64,000 nt of DNA from assembly GCA_046295175.1 (NCBI GenBank), contig JBKBNY010000001.1, forward strand, positions 496,001 through 560,000, written 5' to 3'. Both the position numbers and the translations under genes were made by a program. Of this stretch, positions 20,189-28,650 are shown piece by piece; the stretch's first letter is position 1, and each line of letters begins with the position of its first letter. The notes beneath the pieces are model-generated. The model was not told the DNA's origin. It was given only the letters and a program-made list of their open reading frames with translations, and made no database searches. This DNA comes from JALOLV01 sp046295175 (GTDB taxonomy: Bacteria; Bacteroidota; Bacteroidia; Cytophagales; Spirosomataceae).

Positions 20189-21508
20189 ATGATAAAAAGA
20201 TATATATTCTTCTTTTTCGCAGCATCCATCTTATGGGGGTGTTATGAAGAAATCGCCCTACCGATAAATTCCGATTTTAGCATTGTATCGACCAATGATA
20301 AATTTACTATTCCAGCAAAAATCACCATCAATAACTCAACCACTGGGGCCGAAACATTCAAATGGACTTTCGAGGGTGGGCTGCCTGCTTCTTCTACTCA
20401 AAGAAATCCAGGAGAAATAGTTTATACAAAACCTGGTACTTATACTATCAAGCTCGAAGCAAATAATTTTGATGGTGTACAAAAAGTAGTCGAAAAAAAG
20501 ATAACTATCAACGACATCATAAATGTTGATTATAGCTTCGCAATTGATGGAGACTCGTTTGCCCCTGCGGTGGTAAACTTTAAAAATAATTCAAGTGGTT
20601 CAGATACATTTGAATGGACTTTTGAGGGGGGAAATCCAGCCACTTCTACTCAAGTAAATCCGAGAGTTACATTCGAGAATGGCGGAAGCCACAGAGTGAG
20701 TTTGAGAGTTTTTAATAAACAACTAAGTGTAAAAAAAGATACAACCATAATTCTCGAACCAGAGCTCACCCCCAGCTTTGCAATCGTAGTACCCAAACGC
20801 TACGAAGAATTAGAAGCTCCTTGTGAAATTTCATTAAAAAATACATCAATTGGCAATACAACAAACACATGGACAGTAGAAGGTAGCGATAATCCGACAT
20901 CTAAGCTTAAAGAACCAACCATTAAATTCTCAAAAGCTGGTACATATACAATACAATTAGTCGTTGGTAATGGCAAAAAGACCAAAACACAAACCCAACA
21001 GATTACTATCAAAAATAACAAAGGTTACGCCTACATTAAAGATGCTCAATTAGGAATTTTTTCGGCTCGAAACGAGGTCGGTGTTTACTATTCAACACTT
21101 CTGCGAAAAGCCTTTACCGAATCTGATAATATCAGTAAAGAAGAGGCAGCTACGATAGATTTCGTTTTTTTTGGATTTAATCAAAACTTCACTTTTAACA
21201 AGTTTGTCTCTCCACATCAAGCCAGCCAAGTGGGTTTAATTGAATTTGAAGGAGCGACTAAAACCTTAATTGTCAATAATTCAAATATACTTTCGGCCTC
21301 AGAGTTTGAAAAACTTGATGCTCAGTCAATCCAAAAGTTAGTAATTGATAACACCGAAGAAGAATCAGACTCTCACTTTGCAGAGGTACTGCCCAAGATA
21401 ATTCTCTTCGAAAATTCACAAAAGAAAAAGGGAGTCATCCTCATAAAAAAGTATGTCAAAGGCATTGAAAACCCTTATATATTGGTTGATATAAAAATCA
21501 CAAAATAA
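20189..21508 (+). CDS. PKD-domain lipoprotein, last gene of surface operon
   Basis: The protein has 439 residues. The N-terminus is a lipoprotein signal peptide with a lipobox (ASILWGC, Cys at residue 18). Three PKD-like beta-sandwich domains follow (about 25-115, 115-195, 195-275), each with the typical core: FKWTFEGGLPASSTQRNPG, FEWTFEGGNPATSTQVNP and a degenerate NTWTVEGSDNPTS, each closed by a G-TYTI or SHRVSLR strand. The last 165 residues form an unassigned domain. It lies 40 bp after the adhesin gene and is followed at once by a strong terminator, so it ends the operon. As the only lipoprotein in the set it is a candidate outer-membrane anchor for the complex; that role is inferred. 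Confidence 0.88.
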   Translation: MIKRYIFFFFAASILWGCYEEIALPINSDFSIVSTNDKFTIPAKITINNSTTGAETFKWTFEGGLPASSTQRNPGEIVYTKPGTYTIKLEANNFDGVQKVVEKKITINDIINVDYSFAIDGDSFAPAVVNFKNNSSGSDTFEWTFEGGNPATSTQVNPRVTFENGGSHRVSLRVFNKQLSVKKDTTIILEPELTPSFAIVVPKRYEELEAPCEISLKNTSIGNTTNTWTVEGSDNPTSKLKEPTIKFSKAGTYTIQLVVGNGKKTKTQTQQITIKNNKGYAYIKDAQLGIFSARNEVGVYYSTLLRKAFTESDNISKEEAATIDFVFFGFNQNFTFNKFVSPHQASQVGLIEFEGATKTLIVNNSNILSASEFEKLDAQSIQKLVIDNTEEESDSHFAEVLPKIILFENSQKKKGVILIKKYVKGIENPYILVDIKITK

Positions 21509-21518
21509 TTTCTACATA

Positions 21519-21549
21519 AAGCCCGAATTTTACCAATTCGGGCTTATTT
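21519..21549 (+). terminator. Rho-independent terminator of the surface operon
   Basis: Perfect 11-bp stem AAGCCCGAATT / AATTCGGGCTT with a 5-base loop, followed by ATTTTAT. It starts 11 bp after the stop codon of the PKD lipoprotein gene. Confidence 0.9.
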
Positions 21550-21624
21550 TATCAAACGCTACAACATCAATAGTAAATCTCGAATCACAAAACTCTACCT
21601 ATTTTAAACACTTCCTTGAATAGC

Positions 21625-21731
21625 AAATATCTTGAGCATTGGTAATGATGAGTTAAAAAATCACTCAATTGAGGTGAGAGAAATGATTTTCATTATTTAT
21701 TGAATTTATTATCATTTCAGAATATTCAATA
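21625..21731. repeat. Right copy of 107-bp direct repeat flanking the surface operon
   Basis: Partner of 2024-2130, in the same orientation. Both the CTCAATTGAG palindrome and the TATTGAAT/ATTCAATA hairpin arms are present here. It lies in the otherwise empty 21550-21806 interval between the operon terminator and the end of atpZ; I see no gene in that interval. Confidence 0.85.
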
Positions 21732-21806
21732 AATTATTTAATTACAAACAAAAAGGATGAATAATCCGTGCGGTTTTAGGAGGAATTTGTTTCAATAGTT
21801 GTTAAA

Positions 21807-22034
21807 TCACTCCTTTGGCAGTTGCCTAATCACATTATACATCGAAACTCCGATAGCAAGAAGCGACAAAATGATGGTCATGGCTGGTACTTTATTCTCA
21901 AACTTGCCGTCGAGCCAATAACCCAACCACGTACCCAAACCGATGGTTGCGGCCATCTGAATGCCAATTTGCGAGTAAACAACCCAACTTTGGGCTTTTT
22001 TCACGTCTTCTTTGAGTTTATCTTGCTCGTCCAT
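21807..22034 (-). CDS. atpZ: AtpZ/AtpI-family ATP synthase accessory protein
   Basis: A small 75-residue protein with a charged N-terminus (MDEQDKLKEDVKKAQSW) and two transmembrane helices (about residues 20-42 and 49-66). The glycine-rich turn between them, GLGTWLGYWLDGKF, is typical of AtpZ/AtpI family proteins, often annotated as putative F0F1-ATPase subunit. In other bacteria such proteins sit at the head of ATP synthase operons and are linked to Mg2+ supply or c-ring assembly; no ATP synthase gene is visible here. Its start lies 17 bp inside the end of the glycerate kinase gene, so it is last in a four-gene overlapping minus-strand operon. Confidence 0.85.
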   Translation of the reverse strand: MDEQDKLKEDVKKAQSWVVYSQIGIQMAATIGLGTWLGYWLDGKFENKVPAMTIILSLLAIGVSMYNVIRQLPKE

Positions 22035-23145
22035 GTGTCAGTAAATTTACTAAGTAGTAGGTTGTATCTCGCACGCCCGCATAGCCCATCTTTAGGGCTT
22101 CTTCTAAATCCATCGGTCGGTTGAGGATTGACGCCGCATACGTAATTCCGATTTTTTCTAATTCGACTGGTTCAACGGCCAATGTACCACAAATTGCGGC
22201 AATTGGTATATTTTTTTCGGATGTTTTTTGGGTAATTCCTCCAATCAATTTTCCTTGAAGTGTCTGGTTATCAATTTTTCCCTCGCCAGTTATAACCAAA
22301 TCTACATTTTCTAAATGCTTATCAAAATCACAAAAATCCATCAGTAATTTTACGCCTTCTTTCAATTTTCCACCCAAAAACATTACCGAACCAAAACCCA
22401 AACCTCCCGCAGCACCCCATCCTTTCTGTTCCGATTGCAAATCCCGAACGGCAATGTTGTAAATATTTCGTAGTCCTTCATCCAATAACTCCACGGCGGC
22501 GGCATCGGCACCTTTTTGCGGAGCATAAACATACGCAGCTCCATTTATACCATAAAGCGGATTGGTTACATCGCAGGCAATATTGATAGTTTTCAGTTTA
22601 TGGTTCGGGGTTTGGGGGGCTTTTATTGATTTTATTTTGATTAGATTCTCTCCGATTGGGTCGATAGCATCTCCGTTTTCATCTAAAAATCGCCAACCTA
22701 AAGCCGCTGCCATGCCTATGCCTGCATCGTTGGTGGCACTTCCGCCAATACCCAAAATGAGGTTTTCGACACCGTTTTCGATAGCCGATTTTATCAATTC
22801 TCCCGTACCAAAAGTACTGGTTTTGAGCGGGTTACGTTCATCATTTTTTAATAATCTTAACCCCGAAGCCGTTGCCATTTCGATAAAGGCAGTTTTGCCG
22901 TCGGCCGAAATACCGTACTCGGCTTCGATGATTCTACCGAGCGGGTCATGCACTTGGGTCGTAATTTTCTTTCCTGCCGAATACCAAAGTAGTAAATCGA
23001 GCGTACCTTCTCCCCCATCGGCCATTGGTAAGCTAACTACCTCAATATCAGCCGATACCATACGGATTCCGTCGGTCATGGCTTGACAAACCTCGGGGGC
23101 AGTCAGCGAACCTCTGAATTTATCGGGTGCGAGAAGGATTTTCAT
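22018..23145 (-). CDS. Glycerate kinase (type 1)
   Basis: Phosphorylates glycerate with ATP, feeding glyoxylate or serine-derived carbon into glycolysis. The 375-residue length is normal for the GarK/GlxK family. Hallmarks: N-terminal LLAPDKFRGSLTAPEV, then MADGGEGTLDLL, GTGELIKSA, the glycine loop LGIGGSATNDAGIGMAAALG, GAAGGLGFG and VITGEGKIDNQTLQGK. A proline/asparagine-rich patch (KAPQTPNHKLKT, nt about 22595-22625) looks like a short in-frame tandem-repeat insertion. The ATG overlaps the end of the DUF1016 gene by 4 bp (23142-23145), and the 3' end overlaps atpZ by 17 bp, implying translational coupling. Confidence 0.95.
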   Translation of the reverse strand: MKILLAPDKFRGSLTAPEVCQAMTDGIRMVSADIEVVSLPMADGGEGTLDLLLWYSAGKKITTQVHDPLGRIIEAEYGISADGKTAFIEMATASGLRLLKNDERNPLKTSTFGTGELIKSAIENGVENLILGIGGSATNDAGIGMAAALGWRFLDENGDAIDPIGENLIKIKSIKAPQTPNHKLKTINIACDVTNPLYGINGAAYVYAPQKGADAAAVELLDEGLRNIYNIAVRDLQSEQKGWGAAGGLGFGSVMFLGGKLKEGVKLLMDFCDFDKHLENVDLVITGEGKIDNQTLQGKLIGGITQKTSEKNIPIAAICGTLAVEPVELEKIGITYAASILNRPMDLEEALKMGYAGVRDTTYYLVNLLTHGRAR

Positions 23146-24149
23146 TGGTGGGTTTGATTGAAGTTATGAATCTCCCGATTTAATTCATTGGCTAATTCTT
23201 GCTCAGTTGGTAAATACAATTTGTATTTTGATGCAAAAATCTGCTCACTTCCTTTAAGAACAGAGTACTTAACAATCGTTTCGTCTTTTTCTTGGCATAG
23301 AATCAAGCCTATGGTCGGATTATCAGATTCGGGTCGGTACAAATCATCGTACATCCTTACATACATGTCCATCTGACCAATATCTTGGTGGGTAAGTTTT
23401 CCGATTTTTAAATCAATCAATACAAAACATTTAAGAATGTAATTATAGAAAACCAAATCTATGAAAAACTCAGAAGTCTCGGTTGATATAAATTTTTGCT
23501 GAGCAACAAATGCAAAACCTTTGCCCAATTCGAGCAGAAATTTTTGTAGATGTTTGATTAATGAATTCTCAATATCCTTTTCAGAATGAGCATCGCCAGC
23601 CGAAAAACCTAAAAATTCAAAAATATATGGGTCTTTGAGAATATCTTTAGGAGAAATTACTTCGTTTTGGGCATTTGTATTTTCTGATAATGCTTTTCTA
23701 TCATTGCTTGATAACAACCTTTCGTAATAAAACGACCCAATTTGCCTTTCGAGCAATCGGGTTGTCCAATGGTTTTCTGAAGCCTCTCTGATATAAAACT
23801 CTCTTGCTTGAGGGTTTTCGACTCTAATAATTAAGCGATAATGAGTCCAACCTAATTGCGAACGCAGTGCGTTCGAATTTTCGAAACATAAATAAAATCT
23901 ACGAAACATTTCTAAATTTCTCACGCCAAATCCGCTCCCAAATTCAGAAGTTAATCTTTCAGAAAGATTCTTTAAGAGTCCTTTCCCGTACTCAGCCCTT
24001 TCTTTGCCGTTTTGTTCTTCTTCCACAATTCGGCGACCGATTTCCCAATAAGCCTGAACCATCGCCGAATTGACAGCAGTCGCTATCTGAATCCGAGCTT
24101 TGTTCAGAATCTCACGGATATTTTCATAAAAATTGTTCTCTAAATTCAT
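23142..24149 (-). CDS. DUF1016 (YhcG-like) PDDEXK nuclease
   Basis: The 335-residue protein has the two-part structure of the YhcG/DUF1016 family: an N-terminal helical domain (YENIREILNKARIQIATAVN, then YWEIGRRIVEEEQNGKERAEYG and FGVRNLEMFRRFY) and a C-terminal PDDEXK-fold nuclease domain with the expected acidic and lysine residues (EFFIDLVFYN ... FVLIDLKIGKLT). Members are often found with restriction or other defence and mobile loci; the exact biological role is unsettled. It sits inside a housekeeping operon: its ATG overlaps the mutA stop by one base (TAATG), and its end overlaps the glycerate kinase start by 4 bp. Such tight placement between unrelated metabolic genes suggests a later insertion. 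Confidence 0.9.
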   Translation of the reverse strand: MNLENNFYENIREILNKARIQIATAVNSAMVQAYWEIGRRIVEEEQNGKERAEYGKGLLKNLSERLTSEFGSGFGVRNLEMFRRFYLCFENSNALRSQLGWTHYRLIIRVENPQAREFYIREASENHWTTRLLERQIGSFYYERLLSSNDRKALSENTNAQNEVISPKDILKDPYIFEFLGFSAGDAHSEKDIENSLIKHLQKFLLELGKGFAFVAQQKFISTETSEFFIDLVFYNYILKCFVLIDLKIGKLTHQDIGQMDMYVRMYDDLYRPESDNPTIGLILCQEKDETIVKYSVLKGSEQIFASKYKLYLPTEQELANELNREIHNFNQTHQ

Positions 24150-25534
24150 TATTGGTGGTTATTTAACTCAAAAGTCTCAGCAATTCGTCTGTTTTTCAAT
24201 AATTTATCATCATTATTATTCTGATTGCCTTTTAAGTTTTCTTCTTTGCCAAACTGAAATTTATTGACACCAACCATAATCTTACCATTTTGGAGTTCGG
24301 CGAGTTTGGCTTGATACGATTTTTCGATTTCGGATTGAATGAATCCGTCGTTGAAGGCTTCGATGATTCCGCCCTTGGATTCAACCTCAAGAAACAGTTT
24401 CCAAGCCGATTCGATGAGTTGATAGGTTAGGTTTTCTATAAAATAAGAACCCGCCGAAGCATCTTCTGATTTATTGAGATGCCCTTCTTCTTTCATCAGA
24501 ATCGAGATATTGCGAGCAATCCGCTCCGAAAACTCATCTGATTCTCTAAAAACCTCATCATAGGCGTGTACCGTAATGGCATCTACTCCACCAATCGCCG
24601 CCGACATCGCCTCGGTAGTCGCTCGCAGCATATTGGTATTTGCTGTCAGGGTCGAGTCATAAAAACTTGAGGTTTGGGCGTGGATGAATAGCGGTTGAAG
24701 TTTCTGACTTCTGGCTTCTGGCTTTTGGTATTCTCCAATTATTTTTTCGTATAAATATCGTAAAGCTCTGATTTTGGCGATTTCGATAAAGTAATTTGTA
24801 CCAACCGAAACCGACAATTCGATTTTGGGTGTAATTTCTTCAATCGTCAAACCTTTGTCTGTCAGTTTATCAAGGTACGTTACCAAAGAATTAAGCAAAA
24901 AAGCCAATTCTTGGGTGGCGTTTGCTCCTGCATTATGGAAATGGTGGCTCGAAACAGTCAATGTTCTGAACTGCGGAGAATCGGCAGTCATTTTAATGAC
25001 TTCGGCGGCGGCGTCCCAGGCGTTTTCGTTCAATTCACCACTTACCATCCAATCGGCCAAGAAATCATCCACAATTCCGCCTTTCATCTGATAATTGATA
25101 AATTTTTTGAGCGATTCAACAGTTTTTTTTGCGTTTCCTCGCACCGAAAAATAAAAAGGTGTTTCGCTTAATTTGATTTTATCTAAAACTTTTGTTAAGT
25201 TTATGTTATCAATTGCTGTGGAGTGAATTTTAAGAGAAACCCCTTCACCACCTCTGTTCAACAAACTTAAAATTTGTTGGTTTGAACTTTTTTCATCTGA
25301 GTATTTTACCATTGGTCTGTTTTGCCAGCCCACAGTCTGTTTACTATTTTGGGCTTTCTGAATAGCATCTAAAGGAAGTTCCTTCAGGTCTTCTTCGGCG
25401 TAGTACGGCTGAACCTTGAAGCCTTCGAGTGTATCCCACACAAGTGCTTGGTCAAAATCTTTGCCTTTTAGGTCTTTGATTGCCTGATTGTACCATTGTG
25501 TTTTGGTGTTTGAATCAAACTCTGTGAAGTTCAT
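24149..25534 (-). CDS. mutA: Methylmalonyl-CoA mutase small (beta) subunit, short form
   Basis: Partner subunit of the B12-dependent enzyme that interconverts methylmalonyl-CoA and succinyl-CoA in propionate metabolism. The N-terminus (FTEFDSNTKTQWYNQAIKDL, then DFDQALVWDTLEGFKVQPYY) and the barrel motifs (FHNAGANATQELAFLL, IHAQTSSFYDSTLTANTNML, AIGGVDAITVHAYDEVF, AGSYFIENLTYQLIESAW) identify the family. At 461 residues it ends soon after the barrel, without the C-terminal cobalamin-binding-like domain of longer homologues, as seen in other Bacteroidota. The catalytic large subunit is not in this window. A short degenerate tandem insertion (KPEARSQKLQ, nt 24697-24732) interrupts the barrel region. 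First gene of the minus-strand operon ending in atpZ. Confidence 0.9.
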   Translation of the reverse strand: MNFTEFDSNTKTQWYNQAIKDLKGKDFDQALVWDTLEGFKVQPYYAEEDLKELPLDAIQKAQNSKQTVGWQNRPMVKYSDEKSSNQQILSLLNRGGEGVSLKIHSTAIDNINLTKVLDKIKLSETPFYFSVRGNAKKTVESLKKFINYQMKGGIVDDFLADWMVSGELNENAWDAAAEVIKMTADSPQFRTLTVSSHHFHNAGANATQELAFLLNSLVTYLDKLTDKGLTIEEITPKIELSVSVGTNYFIEIAKIRALRYLYEKIIGEYQKPEARSQKLQPLFIHAQTSSFYDSTLTANTNMLRATTEAMSAAIGGVDAITVHAYDEVFRESDEFSERIARNISILMKEEGHLNKSEDASAGSYFIENLTYQLIESAWKLFLEVESKGGIIEAFNDGFIQSEIEKSYQAKLAELQNGKIMVGVNKFQFGKEENLKGNQNNNDDKLLKNRRIAETFELNNHQ

Positions 25535-25817
25535 AATTTATTGAGGTTTTGTTGTACAATAATTTTATAGGAATTTTGATTGAAGTGTAATGTTTTTGCC
25601 GATTGGCGATTTATGCCAATAATTGTACTTTTCTGAGATAATGTTTGCTCAAAAAACGATTGGTAAAAATAGCACTTGTACTTTATTAAGCCAAATTCGT
25701 TTGGCAAAAAAAATGTTTGAAAAATACTTTGAAAAAACATGAAAATTAACAAATTTCATCACCAAGTAGCCGTGCAAATTTATTATCTTTGCAACCCTTT
25801 TTTGAAATAGCGAAACG
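25535..25817. other. Divergent intergenic region between mutA and dnaA
   Basis: 283 bp with no believable gene. It must hold both divergent promoters. A dnaA -7 element is visible at 25784-25791. I found no run of TTATCCACA-like DnaA boxes, so there is no support here for a replication origin next to dnaA. Confidence 0.6.
25784..25791 (+). promoter_or_regulatory. dnaA -7 promoter element
   Basis: TATCTTTG matches the Bacteroidota -7 consensus TAnnTTTG and lies 26 bp before the dnaA ATG. No clear -33 TTTG was seen at 19-21 bp upstream. Confidence 0.6.
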
Positions 25818-27290
25818 ATGAGTTTATTCGAAAATACATTAATCCAAAAACCAATTGCAGTGGCTACTGAAAGAGATGTTAATATTGTCTGGCAGAATTG
25901 TCTCAAAATTATCAGAGAGAATATTTCTGAACAGAGCTATAAAACATGGTTTGAGCCGATTGTTGCCGCCAAATTGGATGGTAAAAAACTTACAATACAA
26001 GTACCGAGTCAGTTCTTTTATGAATGGCTCGAAGAAAACTATGTGCATTTGCTACGTAAGGCCTTGGATTATGCCATCGGTAGAGATGGTCTTTTAGAAT
26101 ATTCTATCGTTATAGATAGTGGTAATAAACAACGCAACGACCCACCTGTGGCCGTGAATATGCCACCTTCGCAGACAATCACCGCACCAAAAACCGAATC
26201 AATACCGCAACAAATCAGCCAAGTACGAAATCCGTTTGTGTTGAAAGACGTTGACTCAATGCGTCTTGACTCTTACCTTAATAATAATTATAGTTTCGAT
26301 AATTTCGTAGAGGGCGACTGTAATCGTCTGGCTCGTGCGGCTGGCTTTGCCGTTGCCCAAAAACCTGGCGTTACGTCATTTAACCCATTGATGATTTACG
26401 GAGGCGTTGGTCTTGGTAAAACTCATTTGGTACAAGCCATTGGCAATTACATTAAAAACAAGGCTACCAATAAATTTGTCTTGTACGTTTCGTCCGAGAA
26501 ATTTACGGCACAGTTTATCAACGCAATCAGAGAAAACCAACTTCAAGACTTCATGAGTTTTTATATGCAAGTTGATGTCTTGATTTTGGATGATATTCAG
26601 TTTTTATCGGGAAAAGAGAAAACCCAAGAGACTTTCTTCCACATTTTCAATCACTTGCACCAATCGGGCAAACAGATTGTCATGACCTCCGACCGCTCGC
26701 CTCGCGAGATGGAGGGTGTCGAAGACCGTTTGCTTTCTCGTTTTAAATGGGGACTCACAACCGACCTCCAAACACCCGATTTAGAAACACGCATCGCCAT
26801 CATTCAGAAAAAACTCCAAGCCGAAGGCATTGATATTGACTACGGCGTGATTGAATATTTGGCTCATAGCATAGACACCAACGTCCGTGAATTAGAAGGT
26901 GTAATCGTTTCGTTGATTGCCCAAGCGTCATTGACTCGCCGCAATATTGATTTAGAATTAGCCAAATCAACGCTTCGTCATTTGGTAAAAGATACCGAGC
27001 GTGAGGTTACGATTGATACGATTATCGATGCGGTTGTTGAGCAATATAAAGTCCGAATCGCCGATTTAAAAGGTAAAAGCCGTTTGCGTGAGATAGTTCT
27101 GCCACGCCAAGTTGCGATGTATTTGGCCAAAGAATTGACTAATCTTTCGTTAAAATCAATCGGTTATCATTTCGGCGGACGCGACCACAGCACGGTTATT
27201 CACGCCATCCAAACAATCAATGATTTGATGGATACCGACAAAGAAATTAATTCTACGGTAAGTAAATTGATAAAAATGTTCAGAAAATAA
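25818..27290 (+). CDS. dnaA: Chromosomal replication initiator DnaA
   Basis: ATP-dependent initiator that binds DnaA boxes at oriC and opens the duplex. At 490 residues it has all four domains: helicase-interaction domain I (IVWQNCLKIIRENISEQSYKTWFEP), a variable linker, the AAA+ domain III with Walker A GGVGLGKTH (about 195-203), Walker B LILDDIQFL (about 254-262), sensor 1 IVMTSDRSP and the arginine-finger region LLSRFKWG, and the DNA-binding domain IV ending in FGGRDHSTVIHAIQTI (about 451-466). Start chosen at the ATG after a good -7 element. It stands alone: mutA is divergent and a terminator follows. Essential and complete. Confidence 0.99.
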   Translation: MSLFENTLIQKPIAVATERDVNIVWQNCLKIIRENISEQSYKTWFEPIVAAKLDGKKLTIQVPSQFFYEWLEENYVHLLRKALDYAIGRDGLLEYSIVIDSGNKQRNDPPVAVNMPPSQTITAPKTESIPQQISQVRNPFVLKDVDSMRLDSYLNNNYSFDNFVEGDCNRLARAAGFAVAQKPGVTSFNPLMIYGGVGLGKTHLVQAIGNYIKNKATNKFVLYVSSEKFTAQFINAIRENQLQDFMSFYMQVDVLILDDIQFLSGKEKTQETFFHIFNHLHQSGKQIVMTSDRSPREMEGVEDRLLSRFKWGLTTDLQTPDLETRIAIIQKKLQAEGIDIDYGVIEYLAHSIDTNVRELEGVIVSLIAQASLTRRNIDLELAKSTLRHLVKDTEREVTIDTIIDAVVEQYKVRIADLKGKSRLREIVLPRQVAMYLAKELTNLSLKSIGYHFGGRDHSTVIHAIQTINDLMDTDKEINSTVSKLIKMFRK

Positions 27291-27336
27291 CCTAAATTCT
27301 TTCTGATTTTCAATCCGTAACTCAAGAGTAAAACAG

Positions 27337-27372
27337 ACGCACCGAGCATTAGAACTTTGGTGCGTTTTTTAT
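27337..27372 (+). terminator. Terminator downstream of dnaA
   Basis: Perfect 7-bp stem ACGCACC / GGTGCGT with a 15-base loop, followed by TTTTTTATTT. Confidence 0.85.
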
Positions 27373-27389
27373 TTACTACCAATTCTTCC

Positions 27390-27397
27390 TAAATTTG
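27390..27397 (+). promoter_or_regulatory. -7 promoter element for the serine hydrolase gene
   Basis: TAAATTTG matches TAnnTTTG and lies 23 bp before the ATG at 27421, just beyond the dnaA terminator. No convincing -33 element. Confidence 0.5.
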
Positions 27398-27420
27398 GAT
27401 TTATAAACTTTATTCAACAA

Positions 27421-28617
27421 ATGTCGAGAGTCTTCATTCTTATACTTATTTCATTTTATTCGATTGCCCAAAAGACGTATTTTCCGCCAGCTCATACGTG
27501 GGAGCATCGTTCTCCAGAATCAATGGGGCTTAAAACCGAAAAAATCCAGGAAGTTATAAAATTTGCAAAAGAGAATGAAATCAAGAATACTCGTAGCATG
27601 GAACTCTCTCATTATCAATCATTTGGCAAAGAGCCTTATGGCTACGCCATTGGGCCGTTTGCAGACCGAGGAGAGCCAGCCGGAATAATTATTTACAAAG
27701 GCTACATCGTAGCCAAATGGGGAGAACCAGAGCGTTGCGACATCACACATAGTGTTACTAAGAGTTTTCTCTCGACGGTTGTTGGTTTGGCAGTTGACAA
27801 AGGGCTGATTCGGAGTGTTCAAGACAGCGTTTACAAGTACGTTCCACCGATTGAGCTATACGGCAATCCTGTGATGCGTCCTGCCGATGATTTAGGTAAA
27901 CCCGAATTACTAAATCTATTTGAAACTCCTCATAATAAGACTATTAAATGGGATGATATGCTCCGCCAAACGAGCGATTGGGAGGGTACACTTTGGGGTA
28001 AACCCGACTGGGCCGACCGCCCAAGCGATAAGCCAAGCGAATGGCTCAATCGAAAGCGAAATCTGGCGGGGAGTGTTTACGAATACAATGATGTTAGGGT
28101 AAATGCCCTCGCTCTGGCAGCCACGAGCGTTTGGCGAAAACCGCTTCCGCAAGTTTTGAAGACTTACATTATGGATGAAATTGGGGCATCGAATACGTGG
28201 CGTTGGACAGGTTATAGAAATGCTTGGATTGTACTTGATGGGCAACCCGTGCAGTCAGTAAGTGGTGGTGGACATTGGGGAGGTGGAATGTTTATCAATG
28301 CCTACGATATGGCTCGTTTTGGTTTGTTGACGCTCAACCGAGGCAATTGGAATGGAAAACAATTACTCTCCGAAAATTGGGTAAAGCAAGCTCTCACTCC
28401 AACCCCAGCTCAGCCCACTTACGGGTACATGAATTGGTTTTTGAATACTGGCAAAAAGCTACTTCCGAGTGCATCCGAAAAAGCGTTTTACCATCTCGGC
28501 AACGGCACAAATATGGTTTATGTTGACCCCGATAATCAATTGGTTATGGTGGTTCGCTGGATTGACAATAAAGCCCTCGATGGTGTGGTAAAACCATTGC
28601 TTGAGGCACTAAAATAG
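27421..28617 (+). CDS. Serine hydrolase of the beta-lactamase/penicillin-binding family (class C-like)
   Basis: The protein has 398 residues with a signal peptide (MSRVFILILISFYSIAQ), so it is probably periplasmic. The SxxK catalytic motif is S111-V-T-K114 (HSVTKSFLSTVVG). The tyrosine motif is Y222 in YEYNDVRVN, and the third motif is HLG at His358 (FYHLGNGTN). A GGGHWGGGMFINAYDMARFG segment is typical of this esterase/D-peptidase group. It could act on peptidoglycan peptides or small esters; substrate cannot be read from the sequence, and antibiotic resistance should not be assumed. It stands alone between dnaA and the Crp/Fnr gene, 33 bp upstream of the latter. Confidence 0.9.
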   Translation: MSRVFILILISFYSIAQKTYFPPAHTWEHRSPESMGLKTEKIQEVIKFAKENEIKNTRSMELSHYQSFGKEPYGYAIGPFADRGEPAGIIIYKGYIVAKWGEPERCDITHSVTKSFLSTVVGLAVDKGLIRSVQDSVYKYVPPIELYGNPVMRPADDLGKPELLNLFETPHNKTIKWDDMLRQTSDWEGTLWGKPDWADRPSDKPSEWLNRKRNLAGSVYEYNDVRVNALALAATSVWRKPLPQVLKTYIMDEIGASNTWRWTGYRNAWIVLDGQPVQSVSGGGHWGGGMFINAYDMARFGLLTLNRGNWNGKQLLSENWVKQALTPTPAQPTYGYMNWFLNTGKKLLPSASEKAFYHLGNGTNMVYVDPDNQLVMVVRWIDNKALDGVVKPLLEALK

Positions 28618-28650
28618 TTTTAAAAATAGAAATCTGTTGCCCAAAACATT

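Noticed and set aside
2669..21508. Surface operon as a contractile injection system, type VI secretion or classical gliding (gld) locus
   Set aside because: No sheath, tube, baseplate, ATPase or Gld core protein is encoded; only signal-peptide-bearing structural proteins are present.
22562..23086. 174-codon plus-strand frame inside the glycerate kinase gene
   Set aside because: The opposite strand carries a complete glycerate kinase with all family motifs; the plus-strand translation shows no recognisable pattern.
25535..25817. Replication origin beside dnaA
   Set aside because: I found no cluster of DnaA-box-like TTATCCACA 9-mers or an associated unwinding element; in this phylum oriC is often not next to dnaA.
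25531..25906. Minus-strand frames of 73-85 codons between mutA and dnaA
   Set aside because: Phe/Lys/Asn-rich translations of AT-rich intergenic DNA with no protein-like pattern; one overlaps the dnaA promoter and start.
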